Shown piece after piece: positions 17,106-26,136 of a stretch of 64,000 bases of DNA (its first letter is position 1; each line of letters opens with the position of its first letter). Source of the stretch: Burkholderia ambifaria AMMD (GTDB lineage: Bacteria > Pseudomonadota > Gammaproteobacteria > Burkholderiales > Burkholderiaceae); assembly GCF_000203915.1 (NCBI RefSeq), contig NC_008390.1:744001-808000 (forward strand). The letters are read 5' to 3'. The notes below the pieces were generated by a model, which saw only the letters and a program-made list of their open reading frames with translations, had not been told where the DNA came from and searched no databases. A program made the position numbers and the translations under genes.

Positions 17106-17582
17106 TCATGCGAGCTTCGTTGACAGTACAGTTTGCCCGGCGTCGGTGACGGGCCCGCGTTGCAGCGCGTCGAGCACGACCGGCGGGATCGCCGCGGGCC
17201 GGATGCCGGTGCGGTCAACGCAGCCGAGGCGAATGTGTCCGGTGACGAGCAGCGTGTCGCCACGCCAGGCTTCCTGCGTGAATTCCACCGATGCGCGGCC
17301 GATGCGGCCGGGCCGGCTCGTGACCGTCAGCGCGTCGTCGAGTCGCGCCGGCGCGCGGTAGTCGAGCGACGTGCTGCGGACGATAAAGATCGCGCCCGTG
17401 TCGTCGGCGAGCCGACGCTGGTCGATGCCGCACGCGCGCAGCCATTCGGTGCGGGCGCGTTCGAAGAATTTCAGGTAGTTGGCATAGAAGACGATGCCGC
17501 CTGCGTCGGTATCCTCGTAGTACACGCGTACCGGCCAGGTAAAGCCGGAGGGCGCGTCCGGGGAGCGGGTAGGCTGAGTCAT
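17106..17582 (-). CDS. ybgC: Tol-Pal-associated acyl-CoA thioesterase YbgC
   Basis: 158 residues from the ATG at 17582 (MTQPTRS). The hotdog-fold signature VYYEDTDAGGIVFYANYLKFFERARTEWL contains the catalytic Asp of the 4-hydroxybenzoyl-CoA thioesterase family. It hydrolyses short-chain or phospholipid-related acyl-CoA thioesters in the cytoplasm. First gene of the tol-pal operon, as in most proteobacteria, with 144 bases to tolQ. Confidence 0.95.
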   Translation of the reverse strand: MTQPTRSPDAPSGFTWPVRVYYEDTDAGGIVFYANYLKFFERARTEWLRACGIDQRRLADDTGAIFIVRSTSLDYRAPARLDDALTVTSRPGRIGRASVEFTQEAWRGDTLLVTGHIRLGCVDRTGIRPAAIPPVVLDALQRGPVTDAGQTVLSTKLA

Positions 17583-17699
17583 GGCGCGCATTCTACCGGA
17601 AGGGCAGGGACCGATTCGTAACCGATTCGTAACGGAATGTAGTACGTCGCTGCACGCCGCGGGCCGCTTGAGCCATGCCCGCGGCGGCGCTCGGACAGG

Positions 17700-18446
17700 T
17701 CAGCCGCGATGGATCGCGAGGCCGGCCGGCGCCTGGGCGACCGGCATCATCTCGATCGTGTTGATGTTGACGTGCGCGGGGCGCGTCGCGATCCAGTAGA
17801 TCGTGTCGGCGATGTCCTCGGCCGTGAGCGGCTGAACGTTCTGGTAGACGTTGGCCGCCTTCGCGTCGTCCCCACGGAAGCGGACGTTCGAAAACTCCGT
17901 GCCGCCGCACAGGCCCGGCTCGATGTCCGTCACGCGCAACGGCGTGCCGATCAGGTCGGCGCGCAGGTTCAGGCTGAATTGTCTGACGAAAGCCTTGGTT
18001 GCGCCGTATACGTTCCCGCCCGGATACGGATAGGTGCCGGCCACCGAGCCGAGATTGAAGATGTGGCCGCGGCCTCGCGCGATCATTCCGGGCAGCAACG
18101 CGTGCGTGACGGTCACGAGGCCCGAGCAGTTCGTGTCGATCATGGTCTGCCACTCGTCGAGGCTCGCCTTGTGCGCCGGCTCGACGCCGAGCGCGAGGCC
18201 GGCGTTGTTGACGAGCACGTCGAGCGCGGCGAATTCGGCGGGAAGCGCGGCCGGCACGGCTTCGACGGCTGCGCGGTCGCGCACGTCGAGCTCGAACGGC
18301 AGCAGCGCGTCGCCGAGTTCGGCCGCGAGCGCATCGAGGCGATCCTTGCGGCGCGCGGTTGCGACGACGCGGTGGCCGCCCTTGACGAAGGCTCGGGCGA
18401 TGGCGGCGCCGAAGCCGGCGGACGCGCCTGTGACGAACACGATCAT
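17700..18446 (-). CDS. SDR-family NADP-dependent oxidoreductase (YdfG-like 3-hydroxy acid dehydrogenase)
   Basis: 248 residues from ATG 18446, with AGGAG just upstream. It has the cofactor motif TGASAGFG (6-13), basic residues after beta2 (ATARRKDR) favouring NADP, NNAG (80-83), and the catalytic S134-Y147-K151. Overall similarity is to YdfG, which oxidises serine, threonine and other 3-hydroxy acids. It stands alone between ybgC and the divergent glyA unit. Confidence 0.88.
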   Translation of the reverse strand: MIVFVTGASAGFGAAIARAFVKGGHRVVATARRKDRLDALAAELGDALLPFELDVRDRAAVEAVPAALPAEFAALDVLVNNAGLALGVEPAHKASLDEWQTMIDTNCSGLVTVTHALLPGMIARGRGHIFNLGSVAGTYPYPGGNVYGATKAFVRQFSLNLRADLIGTPLRVTDIEPGLCGGTEFSNVRFRGDDAKAANVYQNVQPLTAEDIADTIYWIATRPAHVNINTIEMMPVAQAPAGLAIHRG

Positions 18447-18587
18447 TGCTGCTCCTGGTCGGTAACAAAGTAGCGGATAGTATCGCGCAAGCGTACTGAG
18501 ATTGCCGCACCGCGGCAAGGCGCCAACGCATGGCGGCACGGGTGCGCGGAGTCCGGCCCTTATTATTTCGGGGCTGCTGGCGTGCGG

Positions 18588-18616
18588 TTGCCTATTCATG
18601 ACGCATCCAATACACT
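18588..18616 (+). promoter_or_regulatory. Sigma70 promoter of glyA-nrdR
   Basis: TTGCCT (18588-18593) and TACACT (18611-18616) are separated by exactly 17 bases. The predicted start near 18623 is just before the riboswitch domain, which supports both calls. Confidence 0.7.
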
Positions 18617-18629
18617 AACGCGCTCATCA

Positions 18630-18726
18630 CCCCTGCGTGACTGGCGATAGAACCCTTCGGGTTCAAGGTGGAGCATCCCACCGTGAAGCGCGGGGCGCCG
18701 TTTTTGCCGTTCGCCTGGGCAGCCGT
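18630..18726 (+). ncRNA. ZTP (pfl) riboswitch upstream of glyA
   Basis: The leader contains the two conserved blocks of the pfl/ZTP aptamer in the right order: GCGTGACTGGCG near 18635-18646 and CGCCTGGGCAG near 18712-18722. Between them lie a hairpin (GAACCCTTCGGGTTC, 18650-18664) and a GGTGGAGCATCCCACC stem-loop (18667-18682), then a linker. The class senses ZMP/ZTP, signals of folate shortage, and turns on one-carbon genes such as glyA. There is no T-run terminator directly after it, so the expression platform (anti-RBS or Rho) is unclear; 138 bases separate it from the ATG. Confidence 0.88.
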
Positions 18727-18864
18727 TGTGCGCCGTTGCGTGCATCGCCGGTGGCTGTCCTGCCTCGCGTCATACGGATTCTTCCGCCACGTCGAGCTGG
18801 TCCCGCCAGCAGCGCAATGTACTCGGCCGCACCGGTCAACCTGTACACACTTAACGGAAACCGT

Positions 18865-20112
18865 ATGTTTGACAGAGCCCAAAGCACCATCGCGAACGTC
18901 GATCCCGAACTCTTTGCTGCGATCGAGCAGGAAAACCGCCGCCAGGAAGATCACATCGAGCTGATCGCGTCGGAAAACTACACGAGCCCGGCCGTGATGG
19001 CCGCCCAGGGCTCGCAGCTCACGAACAAGTACGCGGAAGGTTATCCGGGCAAGCGCTACTACGGCGGCTGTGAATACGTCGATGTGGTCGAGCAGCTGGC
19101 GATCGACCGTGTGAAGCAGCTGTTCGGCGCGGAAGCCGCGAACGTGCAGCCGAACTCGGGTTCGCAGGCGAACCAGGGCGTGTTCTTCGCGATGCTCAAG
19201 CCGGGCGACACGATCATGGGCATGAGCCTCGCGCACGGTGGTCACCTGACGCACGGCTCGCCGGTGAACATGTCGGGCAAGTGGTTCAACGTGGTGAGCT
19301 ACGGTCTGAACGAGCAGGAAGACATCGACTACGACGCGGCCGAGCAGCTCGCGCAGGAACACAAGCCGAAGCTGATCGTCGCGGGTGCATCGGCGTTCGC
19401 GCTGAAGATCGACTTCGAGCGTCTGGCGAAGATCGCGAAGTCGGTCGGTGCATACCTGATGGTCGACATGGCGCACTACGCGGGCCTGATCGCGGCGGGC
19501 GTGTATCCGAACCCGGTGCCGCACGCCGACTTCGTGACGACGACGACGCACAAGAGCCTGCGCGGCCCGCGCGGTGGCGTGATCCTGATGAAGTCGGAAT
19601 ACGAGAAGCCGATCAACTCGGCGATCTTCCCGGGCATCCAGGGTGGCCCGCTGATGCACGTGATCGCGGCGAAGGCCGTGGCGTTCAAGGAAGCGCTGTC
19701 GCCGGAATTCAAGGCGTACCAGGAAAAGGTGGTCGAGAACGCGCGCGTGCTGGCTGAAACGCTGGTCAAGCGCGGCCTGCGGATCGTGTCGGGCCGCACC
19801 GAAAGCCACGTGATGCTGGTGGACCTGCGCGCGAAGAACATCACGGGCAAGGCAGCGGAAGCAGCGCTCGGTGCCGCGCACATCACGGTGAACAAGAACG
19901 CGATCCCGAACGATCCGGAGAAGCCGTTCGTGACGAGCGGCATCCGTCTGGGTTCGCCGGCGATGACGACGCGCGGCTTTGGCCCGGCGGAAGCGGAACT
20001 GGTCGGCAACCTGATCGCCGACGTGCTCGAGAATCCGGAAGATGCAGCGACGATCGAGCGCGTGCGCACGCAAGTGGCCGAGCTGACCAAGCGTTTCCCG
20101 GTCTATCGCTGA
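18865..20112 (+). CDS. glyA: Serine hydroxymethyltransferase
   Basis: 415 residues from ATG 18865. It has the classic start of the family ([43 protein letters not shown] split over two motifs) and the PLP lysine in [14 protein letters not shown]. It interconverts serine and glycine while charging tetrahydrofolate with one-carbon units. It is controlled by the ZTP riboswitch in its leader and is followed after 6 bases by nrdR. Codon usage is strongly biased, with few rare codons, as expected for a highly expressed gene. Confidence 0.98.
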   Translation: MFDRAQSTIANVDPELFAAIEQENRRQEDHIELIASENYTSPAVMAAQGSQLTNKYAEGYPGKRYYGGCEYVDVVEQLAIDRVKQLFGAEAANVQPNSGSQANQGVFFAMLKPGDTIMGMSLAHGGHLTHGSPVNMSGKWFNVVSYGLNEQEDIDYDAAEQLAQEHKPKLIVAGASAFALKIDFERLAKIAKSVGAYLMVDMAHYAGLIAAGVYPNPVPHADFVTTTTHKSLRGPRGGVILMKSEYEKPINSAIFPGIQGGPLMHVIAAKAVAFKEALSPEFKAYQEKVVENARVLAETLVKRGLRIVSGRTESHVMLVDLRAKNITGKAAEAALGAAHITVNKNAIPNDPEKPFVTSGIRLGSPAMTTRGFGPAEAELVGNLIADVLENPEDAATIERVRTQVAELTKRFPVYR

Positions 20113-20118
20113 TCCCGC

Positions 20119-20598
20119 ATGCGCTGCCCGTTCTGCCGGCATGAAGACACGCAGGTCGTCGACTCGCGCGTGTCCGAAGATGGCGCCGCCATTCGCCGGC
20201 GCCGTCGCTGCTCGGCTTGCGACAAGCGCTTCACGACGTACGAGCGGGTCGAGCTGAACCTGCCGGCCGTCGTGAAGAAGGACGGCAGCCGCACGGAATT
20301 CGACCGTCGCAAGATCGTCGCAAGCATGCAACTCGCGCTGCGCAAGCGGCCGGTTGCGGCTGACGCGATCGACGCGGCGGTCGCCCGCATCGAATATCAA
20401 CTGCTCGCTACCGGCGAGCGGGAAGTGCGTAGCGAGAAGCTCGGCGAACTCGTGATGAACGAGTTGCGTGGCCTCGATACGATCGCCTATGTCCGTTTCG
20501 CATCGGTTTACCGCCGGTTCGAGGACGTTTCCGAATTTGCCGACGTGATCGAAGAGTTCCGTCGCGCGTCCCCCTCCAAGCCTTCGCGTAAGCGCTGA
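20119..20598 (+). CDS. nrdR: Transcriptional repressor NrdR
   Basis: 159 residues. An N-terminal zinc ribbon (CPFC...CSAC, residues 3-34) is followed by an ATP-cone domain ([28 protein letters not shown]...). It represses ribonucleotide reductase genes according to the dATP/ATP ratio. Cotranscribed with glyA, a common arrangement in beta-proteobacteria. Confidence 0.97.
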
Positions 20599-20751
20599 CG
20601 CGCTGCGTCCGTTCATCGTCTTCTCCGTGGGTTCGATTCGTGCCGATTGTGTCGGTCGCGATCGCATGTCGCCAGTCGGCCGTTCGGCCAATGGCGCGCG
20701 TTCGCTCGCGTCGCTACAGTCGTCGCATCACGTTGACGGAGGACGATGGCG

Positions 20752-21312
20752 ATGGAACTGCACCGGCAGGTCGTCAAAAAAGGCATGCGCAGCTGCGGCG
20801 GCTTCACGCTCGTCGAGCTGATGGTCGCGATCGCGCTGGCCGCGTCGATCGGACTTTTCGCAGCACCCGCATTCAATCAATGGCACATGCGCGAACGCGT
20901 GGATGCGCGCTCGCGCGCGCTCCTCGGTGCGTTGTCGTTTGCACGCACTGAGGCGACGCGTCTCGGCGTGCGCGTCACGCTGTGCCGAGCCGGGCGCGAC
21001 GGCGACTGCATGCGTTCCGGCGAGCGCTGCGATCCGGCGGAATGGTCGTGCGGCTGGATTGTCAGCGGGCAGTTCGACGGACAGTCGCGCGTGCTGCGGC
21101 GTTATCCGCGCGATGCCGACATTGCCGTCGCGGGCGTGGCGCACGATCTGGCGTTCGCGCCGCCGGCGGGGCAGGTGATCGGCGGGATCCGGCGCTTCGA
21201 ATTGCGTCCGCAGCGCATGCTGTCCGGCGACGACGCACGCGTGTCGCGTTGTATCCGGATCGCGGCGGGCGGCCGGGCGCGCGTCGCCGCCGGGCGTTGC
21301 GAGGCGGCATGA
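20752..21312 (+). CDS. Minor pseudopilin, GspH/FimT family
   Basis: 186 residues from ATG 20752; GGAGG at 20738-20742 is 9 bases before it, whereas the ATG at 20746 leaves only 3. The prepilin site is CGG/FTLVELMVAIALAAS with Gly at -1 and Glu at +5. Conserved FimT/GspH features follow (ARTEATRLGVRVTLCRAG). It is a type IV pilus initiation-complex subunit. First of five overlapping minor pilin genes. Confidence 0.9.
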   Translation: MELHRQVVKKGMRSCGGFTLVELMVAIALAASIGLFAAPAFNQWHMRERVDARSRALLGALSFARTEATRLGVRVTLCRAGRDGDCMRSGERCDPAEWSCGWIVSGQFDGQSRVLRRYPRDADIAVAGVAHDLAFAPPAGQVIGGIRRFELRPQRMLSGDDARVSRCIRIAAGGRARVAAGRCEAA

Positions 21313-21725
21313 AGCGCGTGCGCCGATCGATGCGCGGCACGTCGCTGCTCGAAGCGGTGCTGGCCGTCGCGCTGCTCGCGGTCGTGATGCTGGCCGTGGC
21401 CGGCACCCAGCTTGCGATGACGCGCGCGCAGCGGGCGACGATCTGGCGTGAACGCGCGCTGTGGCTGGCCGATGCACGCATCGAGCGCCGGCGCGCAGCG
21501 GCGGGCGCCGACGACGGCATCGCGGCGCTCGTGGCCGCATCGTTGCCAGGAGGTGCGATGACGCTCGACCATGGGCCGGGCGGTGTCCGCTACATGATTG
21601 TCGGCTGGCGCGGTGCGGGCGCGGCGGTATCGACGCGATGCGAAGGCGCGGGGGCGACGGTGACGCCGCCGTCGTGCGTACGGATTCCGTTTCGGGAGGT
21701 CGAGGTCGATGCCGTTGAACGCTGA
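21309..21725 (+). CDS. pilV: Minor pilin PilV-like (type IV pilus modification protein)
   Basis: 138 residues. Starts in an ATGA overlap with the previous gene. The prepilin peptidase site is RG/TSLLEAVLAVALLAVVML, with Gly at -1 and Glu at +5. The globular part is short. Order after FimT and before PilW, with the LLEA form of the motif, fits PilV. Confidence 0.85.
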   Translation: MKRVRRSMRGTSLLEAVLAVALLAVVMLAVAGTQLAMTRAQRATIWRERALWLADARIERRRAAAGADDGIAALVAASLPGGAMTLDHGPGGVRYMIVGWRGAGAAVSTRCEGAGATVTPPSCVRIPFREVEVDAVER

Positions 21726-22548
21726 TCGCCGCAGCCGCGCGCATACGCTGCTCGAAGTACTGATCGCGATGATCGTCGGTCTGCTCGTGCTTGCCGCGGC
21801 CGGTGCGCTGTATCACGCGCAGCGCGTCGCGCAGCGGCGGGCGGAAGACGGATTCCGGATGCGCGATGCGGCCGCGATCGCACTGATGCTGATCGGCCAG
21901 CAGATCCAGATGGCCGGGTTTCGGCCGCTCGATGTCGAAGGCGCGTCGTCGTTGCCGCCGGTGTTCGGCTGTTCAGCGGGCCGCGTGCGAGGCGATGGCG
22001 CGCAGGTGCGCTGCGAACCCGTGCGCGCGGCGTCGGATGCGGTACTGGTCCGGTATGTCGGCGATCCCGTATCGACGTGGCCGACCAGCAGCGCACAGGT
22101 GTCGGATTGTCTCGGGCAGGGTGTCGGCGCCCCGGGTGAGCGGCCACTCGTGGAAAACCGTTTCGACGCGCATGTCAGCCCGTCGACGGGCGAGCCCGAA
22201 CTGTACTGCGAGGGAAGCGGGCGTCCGGGCACGCCGCAACCGGTCGTGTCCGGAATCGACCAGCTGCGCGTGCGTTACCTGCGTCGCGACGGCGCCCAGT
22301 TCGTCGATGCACAGGCGATGGGTGCCGATGACTGGCGCGATGTCGTCGCCGTGCATGTGTGCGTGCGGGCGCGTGGCGAACCGATGCCCGAGGCCGCGCG
22401 TCATGTCGATTGCGACGGCCGCACGACCATTGCGCCGGAGGGTCGGGCGCATCTGGTGCTGCATCGAATCGTCGCGATGCGGAATTCCGCGATCGCATTC
22501 GCCGATCCTGTTCGTGACGCGGCAACGGCCCACGAGGCGTTGCGATGA
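21709..22548 (+). CDS. pilW: Minor pilin PilW-like
   Basis: 279 residues, the largest of the set, as is usual for PilW. Overlaps pilV by 17 bases. The class III signal is SRA/HTLLEVLIAMIVGLLVL: Glu at +5 is present, but the residue before the cleavage point is Ala instead of Gly and +1 is His. The C-terminal domain holds several cysteines. Confidence 0.85.
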   Translation: MPLNADRRSRAHTLLEVLIAMIVGLLVLAAAGALYHAQRVAQRRAEDGFRMRDAAAIALMLIGQQIQMAGFRPLDVEGASSLPPVFGCSAGRVRGDGAQVRCEPVRAASDAVLVRYVGDPVSTWPTSSAQVSDCLGQGVGAPGERPLVENRFDAHVSPSTGEPELYCEGSGRPGTPQPVVSGIDQLRVRYLRRDGAQFVDAQAMGADDWRDVVAVHVCVRARGEPMPEAARHVDCDGRTTIAPEGRAHLVLHRIVAMRNSAIAFADPVRDAATAHEALR

Positions 22549-22654
22549 TTCACGCAAACGGGTTCGTCGGCGACCTTGCGATGCGAATAGCGGCCGGAGG
22601 TGCGAGAAGGCGCGCCGTGGCGCCCTGCGACATGCAGCGCGCGCCGGAGGCACC

Positions 22655-23203
22655 ATGTTGAGCGGCGGAGCGACGCGAGCCCGCGTTCCGTCCGCTACTC
22701 GAAGCTGGCGTCGCGACGCGGGCCTTGCGCTGCCTGCCGTGATCTCGGTCGGTGCGGCGGTCGCCGCGCTGACCGGCACGTGGTTTGAATCCGCACTCAC
22801 GGAATCGCGCCGCACGCGTGCGTTGTCCGACCGGCTGATTGCATTCCACGCGGCCGATGCGGCACTGGCGGCCTGCACCGCGCGATTGCTGCGCGGCGGG
22901 GCGCCGTACCTGGACGAATCCGCATCATCCGCCGAGCCGGATGCATGGCGACGCACGCCTGCGCTGGGTGCCGCCGAAGCGTTCGCCCCGTTCGCGTCCT
23001 GGCCGATGGCCGCGCAGCCGCCGCGTTGCCTGATCGAAGCCTGGCGAGGCGTCGGTCCGCAACATAGTCGTGCGTACCTCGTCACCGCGCGCGGCGTCGG
23101 CGGCCATGCGTCGAGCGTGGTCTGGCTGCAGAGTCAGGTCGCGCTGCGCGACGGACGCATCGTTGCGCAGCGCTGGCGTCGCGTCGCGGCGGTGCATCGA
23201 TGA
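22655..23203 (+). CDS. pilX: Minor pilin PilX-like
   Basis: 182 residues from ATG 22655, with GGAGG 4 bases upstream. The N-terminus reads DAG/LALPAVISVGAAVAALTGTW: a possible Gly cleavage site and hydrophobic helix, but no Glu at +5, as also seen in GspK-type tip subunits. A 106-base gap separates it from pilW, unlike the other overlapping genes; a tiny frame starting at 22545 in that gap does not look like a pilin. Order and size fit PilX. Confidence 0.75.
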   Translation: MLSGGATRARVPSATRSWRRDAGLALPAVISVGAAVAALTGTWFESALTESRRTRALSDRLIAFHAADAALAACTARLLRGGAPYLDESASSAEPDAWRRTPALGAAEAFAPFASWPMAAQPPRCLIEAWRGVGPQHSRAYLVTARGVGGHASSVVWLQSQVALRDGRIVAQRWRRVAAVHR

Positions 23204-23655
23204 GACGGCCTGCGCGAATGCGCCGAACAGCGGCGTTCACGTTGCTCGAACTGATGATCGTGCTCGCGATCGTCGCCGTGCTGGCCGGGTGGGGGATCCC
23301 GTCGTATCGCGAGCATGTCGCGCGCATGCATCGCGCATCCGCGGTGGCCGCGCTGTACCGTGCGGCTCAATATCTCGAAATGCTCGACGGCCCGCCGCCG
23401 CAGAGCTTGCCGGACACCTATGCGCAGGCGCCGCCGGACGGGGCGGCGGTCTATCGCGTCGCGCTGCGGCGAGCGGTCGGCGATGATGCAGCGGTCGTAT
23501 ATGAACTCGTTGCGAGCCCGCTCGATGCGGGCCCGATGCGCGACGACGCATGCGGCGCATTCACGCTGCGTTCGGACGGGACGAAAGGCAATGCGGGATC
23601 GATTGACGGCGGCGAGGCCGATGCGCGGGAGCGCACATGCTGGGGCGTGCGTTGA
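23200..23655 (+). CDS. pilE: Minor pilin PilE-like
   Basis: 151 residues, starting in an ATGA overlap with pilX. The signal is TAA/FTLLELMIVLAIVAVLAGWGIPSY: Phe at +1 and Glu at +5 are canonical, but -1 is Ala rather than Gly. The GIPSYREHVARMHRASA stretch and a C-terminal cysteine pair (DACGAFTL...ERTCWG) are typical of PilE-type subunits. No pilY1 follows; the operon ends here at a hairpin. Confidence 0.9.
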   Translation: MRRPARMRRTAAFTLLELMIVLAIVAVLAGWGIPSYREHVARMHRASAVAALYRAAQYLEMLDGPPPQSLPDTYAQAPPDGAAVYRVALRRAVGDDAAVVYELVASPLDAGPMRDDACGAFTLRSDGTKGNAGSIDGGEADARERTCWGVR

Positions 23656-23714
23656 TCACCGCCGCCGCCGTCGCCGTCTGCTGCCGCCGCGGCAACCGCT
23701 GGAAGGCGCGCGGA

Positions 23715-23746
23715 AAACGCGCAACGGCCCAGAGCCGTGCGCGTTT
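23715..23746. terminator. Bidirectional terminator between pilE and the yqjDEK-like genes
   Basis: Stem AAACGCGC / GCGCGTTT continued by ACGGC / GCCGT with a single bulged A and a 5-base loop. It lies between convergent genes and has T-runs of three on each side. It can serve both strands. Confidence 0.65.
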
Positions 23747-23757
23747 GTCGTTACGAA

Positions 23758-24201
23758 TTAGTCGTCGTTGACAGCCGTTCCGCGTTCATCGCGCGACTGC
23801 TTCCAGATCCGATAAACCTCCCACGCGGCGAAGCCGACGGTGCCCCACTTCAGCGCGGGGCCCGCGCTCGCGCGCAGAAGCGAGCGGATGGGCTTGGCCA
23901 GCACGAGCGATGCGAGCGAACTCAGCATCGGATACTGGTTCACGAGGTGACCGAGGCTCGCGTTCAGGTTCTTGGCGGACTGGCCGAACGTGCCGCCCGA
24001 CAGGCCGGGAATGAACATCTTGAGCCAGCTGAAGCGCGTGACGGCGTGGCGCACGTCGGCGGCGGCTTCGGCAAGCTCGAGCCGCTCGACCTCGGAGCGC
24101 AGGATCAGCAGTTCCTTGCGCAGCGCGCGATGCTGCGACGCGCTCCAGTGCGATCGCGACGAATGGGGGCGGGGGGAATGGCCCGTGACGTTCTGGCTCA
24201 T
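23758..24201 (-). CDS. DUF3318-type protein (YqjK-like position)
   Basis: 147 residues. The N-terminal third is a charged helical segment (ASQHRALRKELLILRSEVERLELAEA), followed by moderately hydrophobic helices (MLSSLASLVLAK...ALKWGTVGFAAWEVYRIWKQ). Function is unknown. It is the third gene of a unit with the holin-like and DUF883 genes, matching the E. coli order yqjD-yqjE-yqjK. Confidence 0.75.
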   Translation of the reverse strand: MSQNVTGHSPRPHSSRSHWSASQHRALRKELLILRSEVERLELAEAAADVRHAVTRFSWLKMFIPGLSGGTFGQSAKNLNASLGHLVNQYPMLSSLASLVLAKPIRSLLRASAGPALKWGTVGFAAWEVYRIWKQSRDERGTAVNDD

Positions 24202-24244
24202 GGCGCGTCGGCGAAGTAGGTGAGAGGGGCGAACACGACTGCGT

Positions 24245-24634
24245 TCACGACTTGCCGCGGAAAATTTCGCGGTCTTTCTCGAGCTCGGCGAGCGTGGATT
24301 CGAACACGGTCGGCGCTTCGCGCAGGCCCGAACGCGCCTTCAGCCCACACGCGAGGGCGGCGATCGTGTACAGCGCGGTAATGCCCGCGAGCGACTGCCA
24401 GCGATAGGTGTCCCAGAACGCGATCGCGACGAGCACGGTCAGGCTGATCAGCGCCATCGTCGCGAGCATCATGGCCGCGAGCCCGAGGAACAGCACGCCC
24501 ATCAGGCGTTCCTTCTCCTCGGCGAGTTCGATGCCGACCAGTTCGAGGCGCGTTTGCAGCAGGCCGATCGCTGAGCCGACGAGGCGGCGCAGCGGCCCCT
24601 GGCCGGGCGGCTGCGGGTGAGTGTCTGTCGTCAT
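24245..24634 (-). CDS. YqjE / phage-holin-III-like membrane protein (DUF1469)
   Basis: 129 residues. An amphipathic N-terminus (LLQTRLELVGIELAEEKERL) is followed by two transmembrane helices (about 46-70 and 78-99) and a charged tail. This is the standard YqjE plan. Such proteins sit in the inner membrane and are stress-induced; no lytic role is implied. Confidence 0.88.
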   Translation of the reverse strand: MTTDTHPQPPGQGPLRRLVGSAIGLLQTRLELVGIELAEEKERLMGVLFLGLAAMMLATMALISLTVLVAIAFWDTYRWQSLAGITALYTIAALACGLKARSGLREAPTVFESTLAELEKDREIFRGKS

Positions 24635-24757
24635 GGATAAGGCGCTTGCGCGCGCAGTAAGCGGCTAGGTCAAAGCCGGCCGGTGGCGAACCACCGGCAG
24701 CTTCGGCACCCATGCGCCGCACCGTGCGGCACATGGGTCGGAACGGCGCTGAGCGCG

Positions 24758-25060
24758 TTACTTGCGGTTGATCAGCAGACCGATCAGCACGCCCACGCCG
24801 GCGGCGACGCCGATCGACGTCCACGGATGCTCATGCACGTAATCGTCGGTCGCGCGGGCCGCCTTCTTGCCCTTCTCGACCACCACGACCTGAACGTCGG
24901 TTGCCTTTTCCTTGGCCTGCTTCAGACGCGACATGGCTTTCTCGCGCAGTTCGGCCGCACGGTCGCCCGTGCTGCTCGCAGCTTGCTTGAGCAGATCCTC
25001 GGCGTCCGCGAGAACGGTTTTGATATCCGACATCAGTTTCTCCTTGTTGATTTCCGACAT
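24758..25060 (-). CDS. DUF883 family protein (YqjD/ElaB-like)
   Basis: 100 residues from ATG 25060, preceded by GGGAG; longer in-frame starts are unsupported. A long charged amphipathic helix is followed by one C-terminal transmembrane segment (WTSIGVAAGVGVLIGLLINRK), the layout of ribosome-associating tail-anchored YqjD/ElaB proteins that act in stationary phase. First gene of the yqjDEK-like unit. Confidence 0.9.
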   Translation of the reverse strand: MSEINKEKLMSDIKTVLADAEDLLKQAASSTGDRAAELREKAMSRLKQAKEKATDVQVVVVEKGKKAARATDDYVHEHPWTSIGVAAGVGVLIGLLINRK

Positions 25061-25375
25061 TGCAACTCCCTTCATGCTGTCATGCTGCAGGTTCACATCG
25101 TAACGAAACCCCTGCCTGCTGGCGAGCCGGGAACACACGGCGGTGGTGCGATACCGCATGTTAAACGACTCGTAATCTTCAACAGAGCCGCAAACCGTGC
25201 AAAAAGTTCTATCGCCGCCGTCAGGCCTGCTTCGACGCAGGGTAAAAATGACAAAAAAGTATGAATATCAAACGGAATAATCGTTCGCACCGCCCATTGC
25301 TTCCCGTAAGCTGATGGACTGTCCCGCGCCATCCAGCGCGCGGTTTCAACCAGCATCGTTCGAGGAGGCAACATC
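25061..25375. other. Divergent promoter region, DUF883 gene and peroxiredoxin
   Basis: 315 bases without a gene, relatively AT-rich around 25190-25280. It must hold both promoters, but I could not pick a convincing -35/-10 pair. GGAGG at 25364-25368 is the ribosome site of the peroxiredoxin gene. Confidence 0.5.
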
Positions 25376-26014
<639 letters not shown>

Positions 26015-26052
26015 GCATCGGCCGCGCGTGACGCACGCGCGCCCCGATGAAA

Positions 26053-26086
26053 ACGGCCCGCCCGGCAGCGATGCCGGGCGGGCCGT
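26053..26086. terminator. Bidirectional hairpin between peroxiredoxin and gcdH
   Basis: Perfect 15-bp stem (26053-26067 with 26072-26086) and a GCGA loop, placed exactly between two convergent genes. T-runs are short on both sides (GTTT / TTTC), but the stem is very stable. Confidence 0.7.
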
Positions 26087-26136
26087 GTCGTTTCAGCGCA
26101 TGCGGCGCGCGGGCGCCGCGAGCTACGCGAGATTGA

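Noticed and set aside
23655..23700. Run of CCG triplets after pilE
   Set aside because: Short, imperfect and common in this composition; no evidence of a functional repeat.
24245..24634. Phage holin as sign of a prophage
   Set aside because: The gene is a YqjE-type membrane protein in a yqjDEK-like unit; no other phage gene is present.
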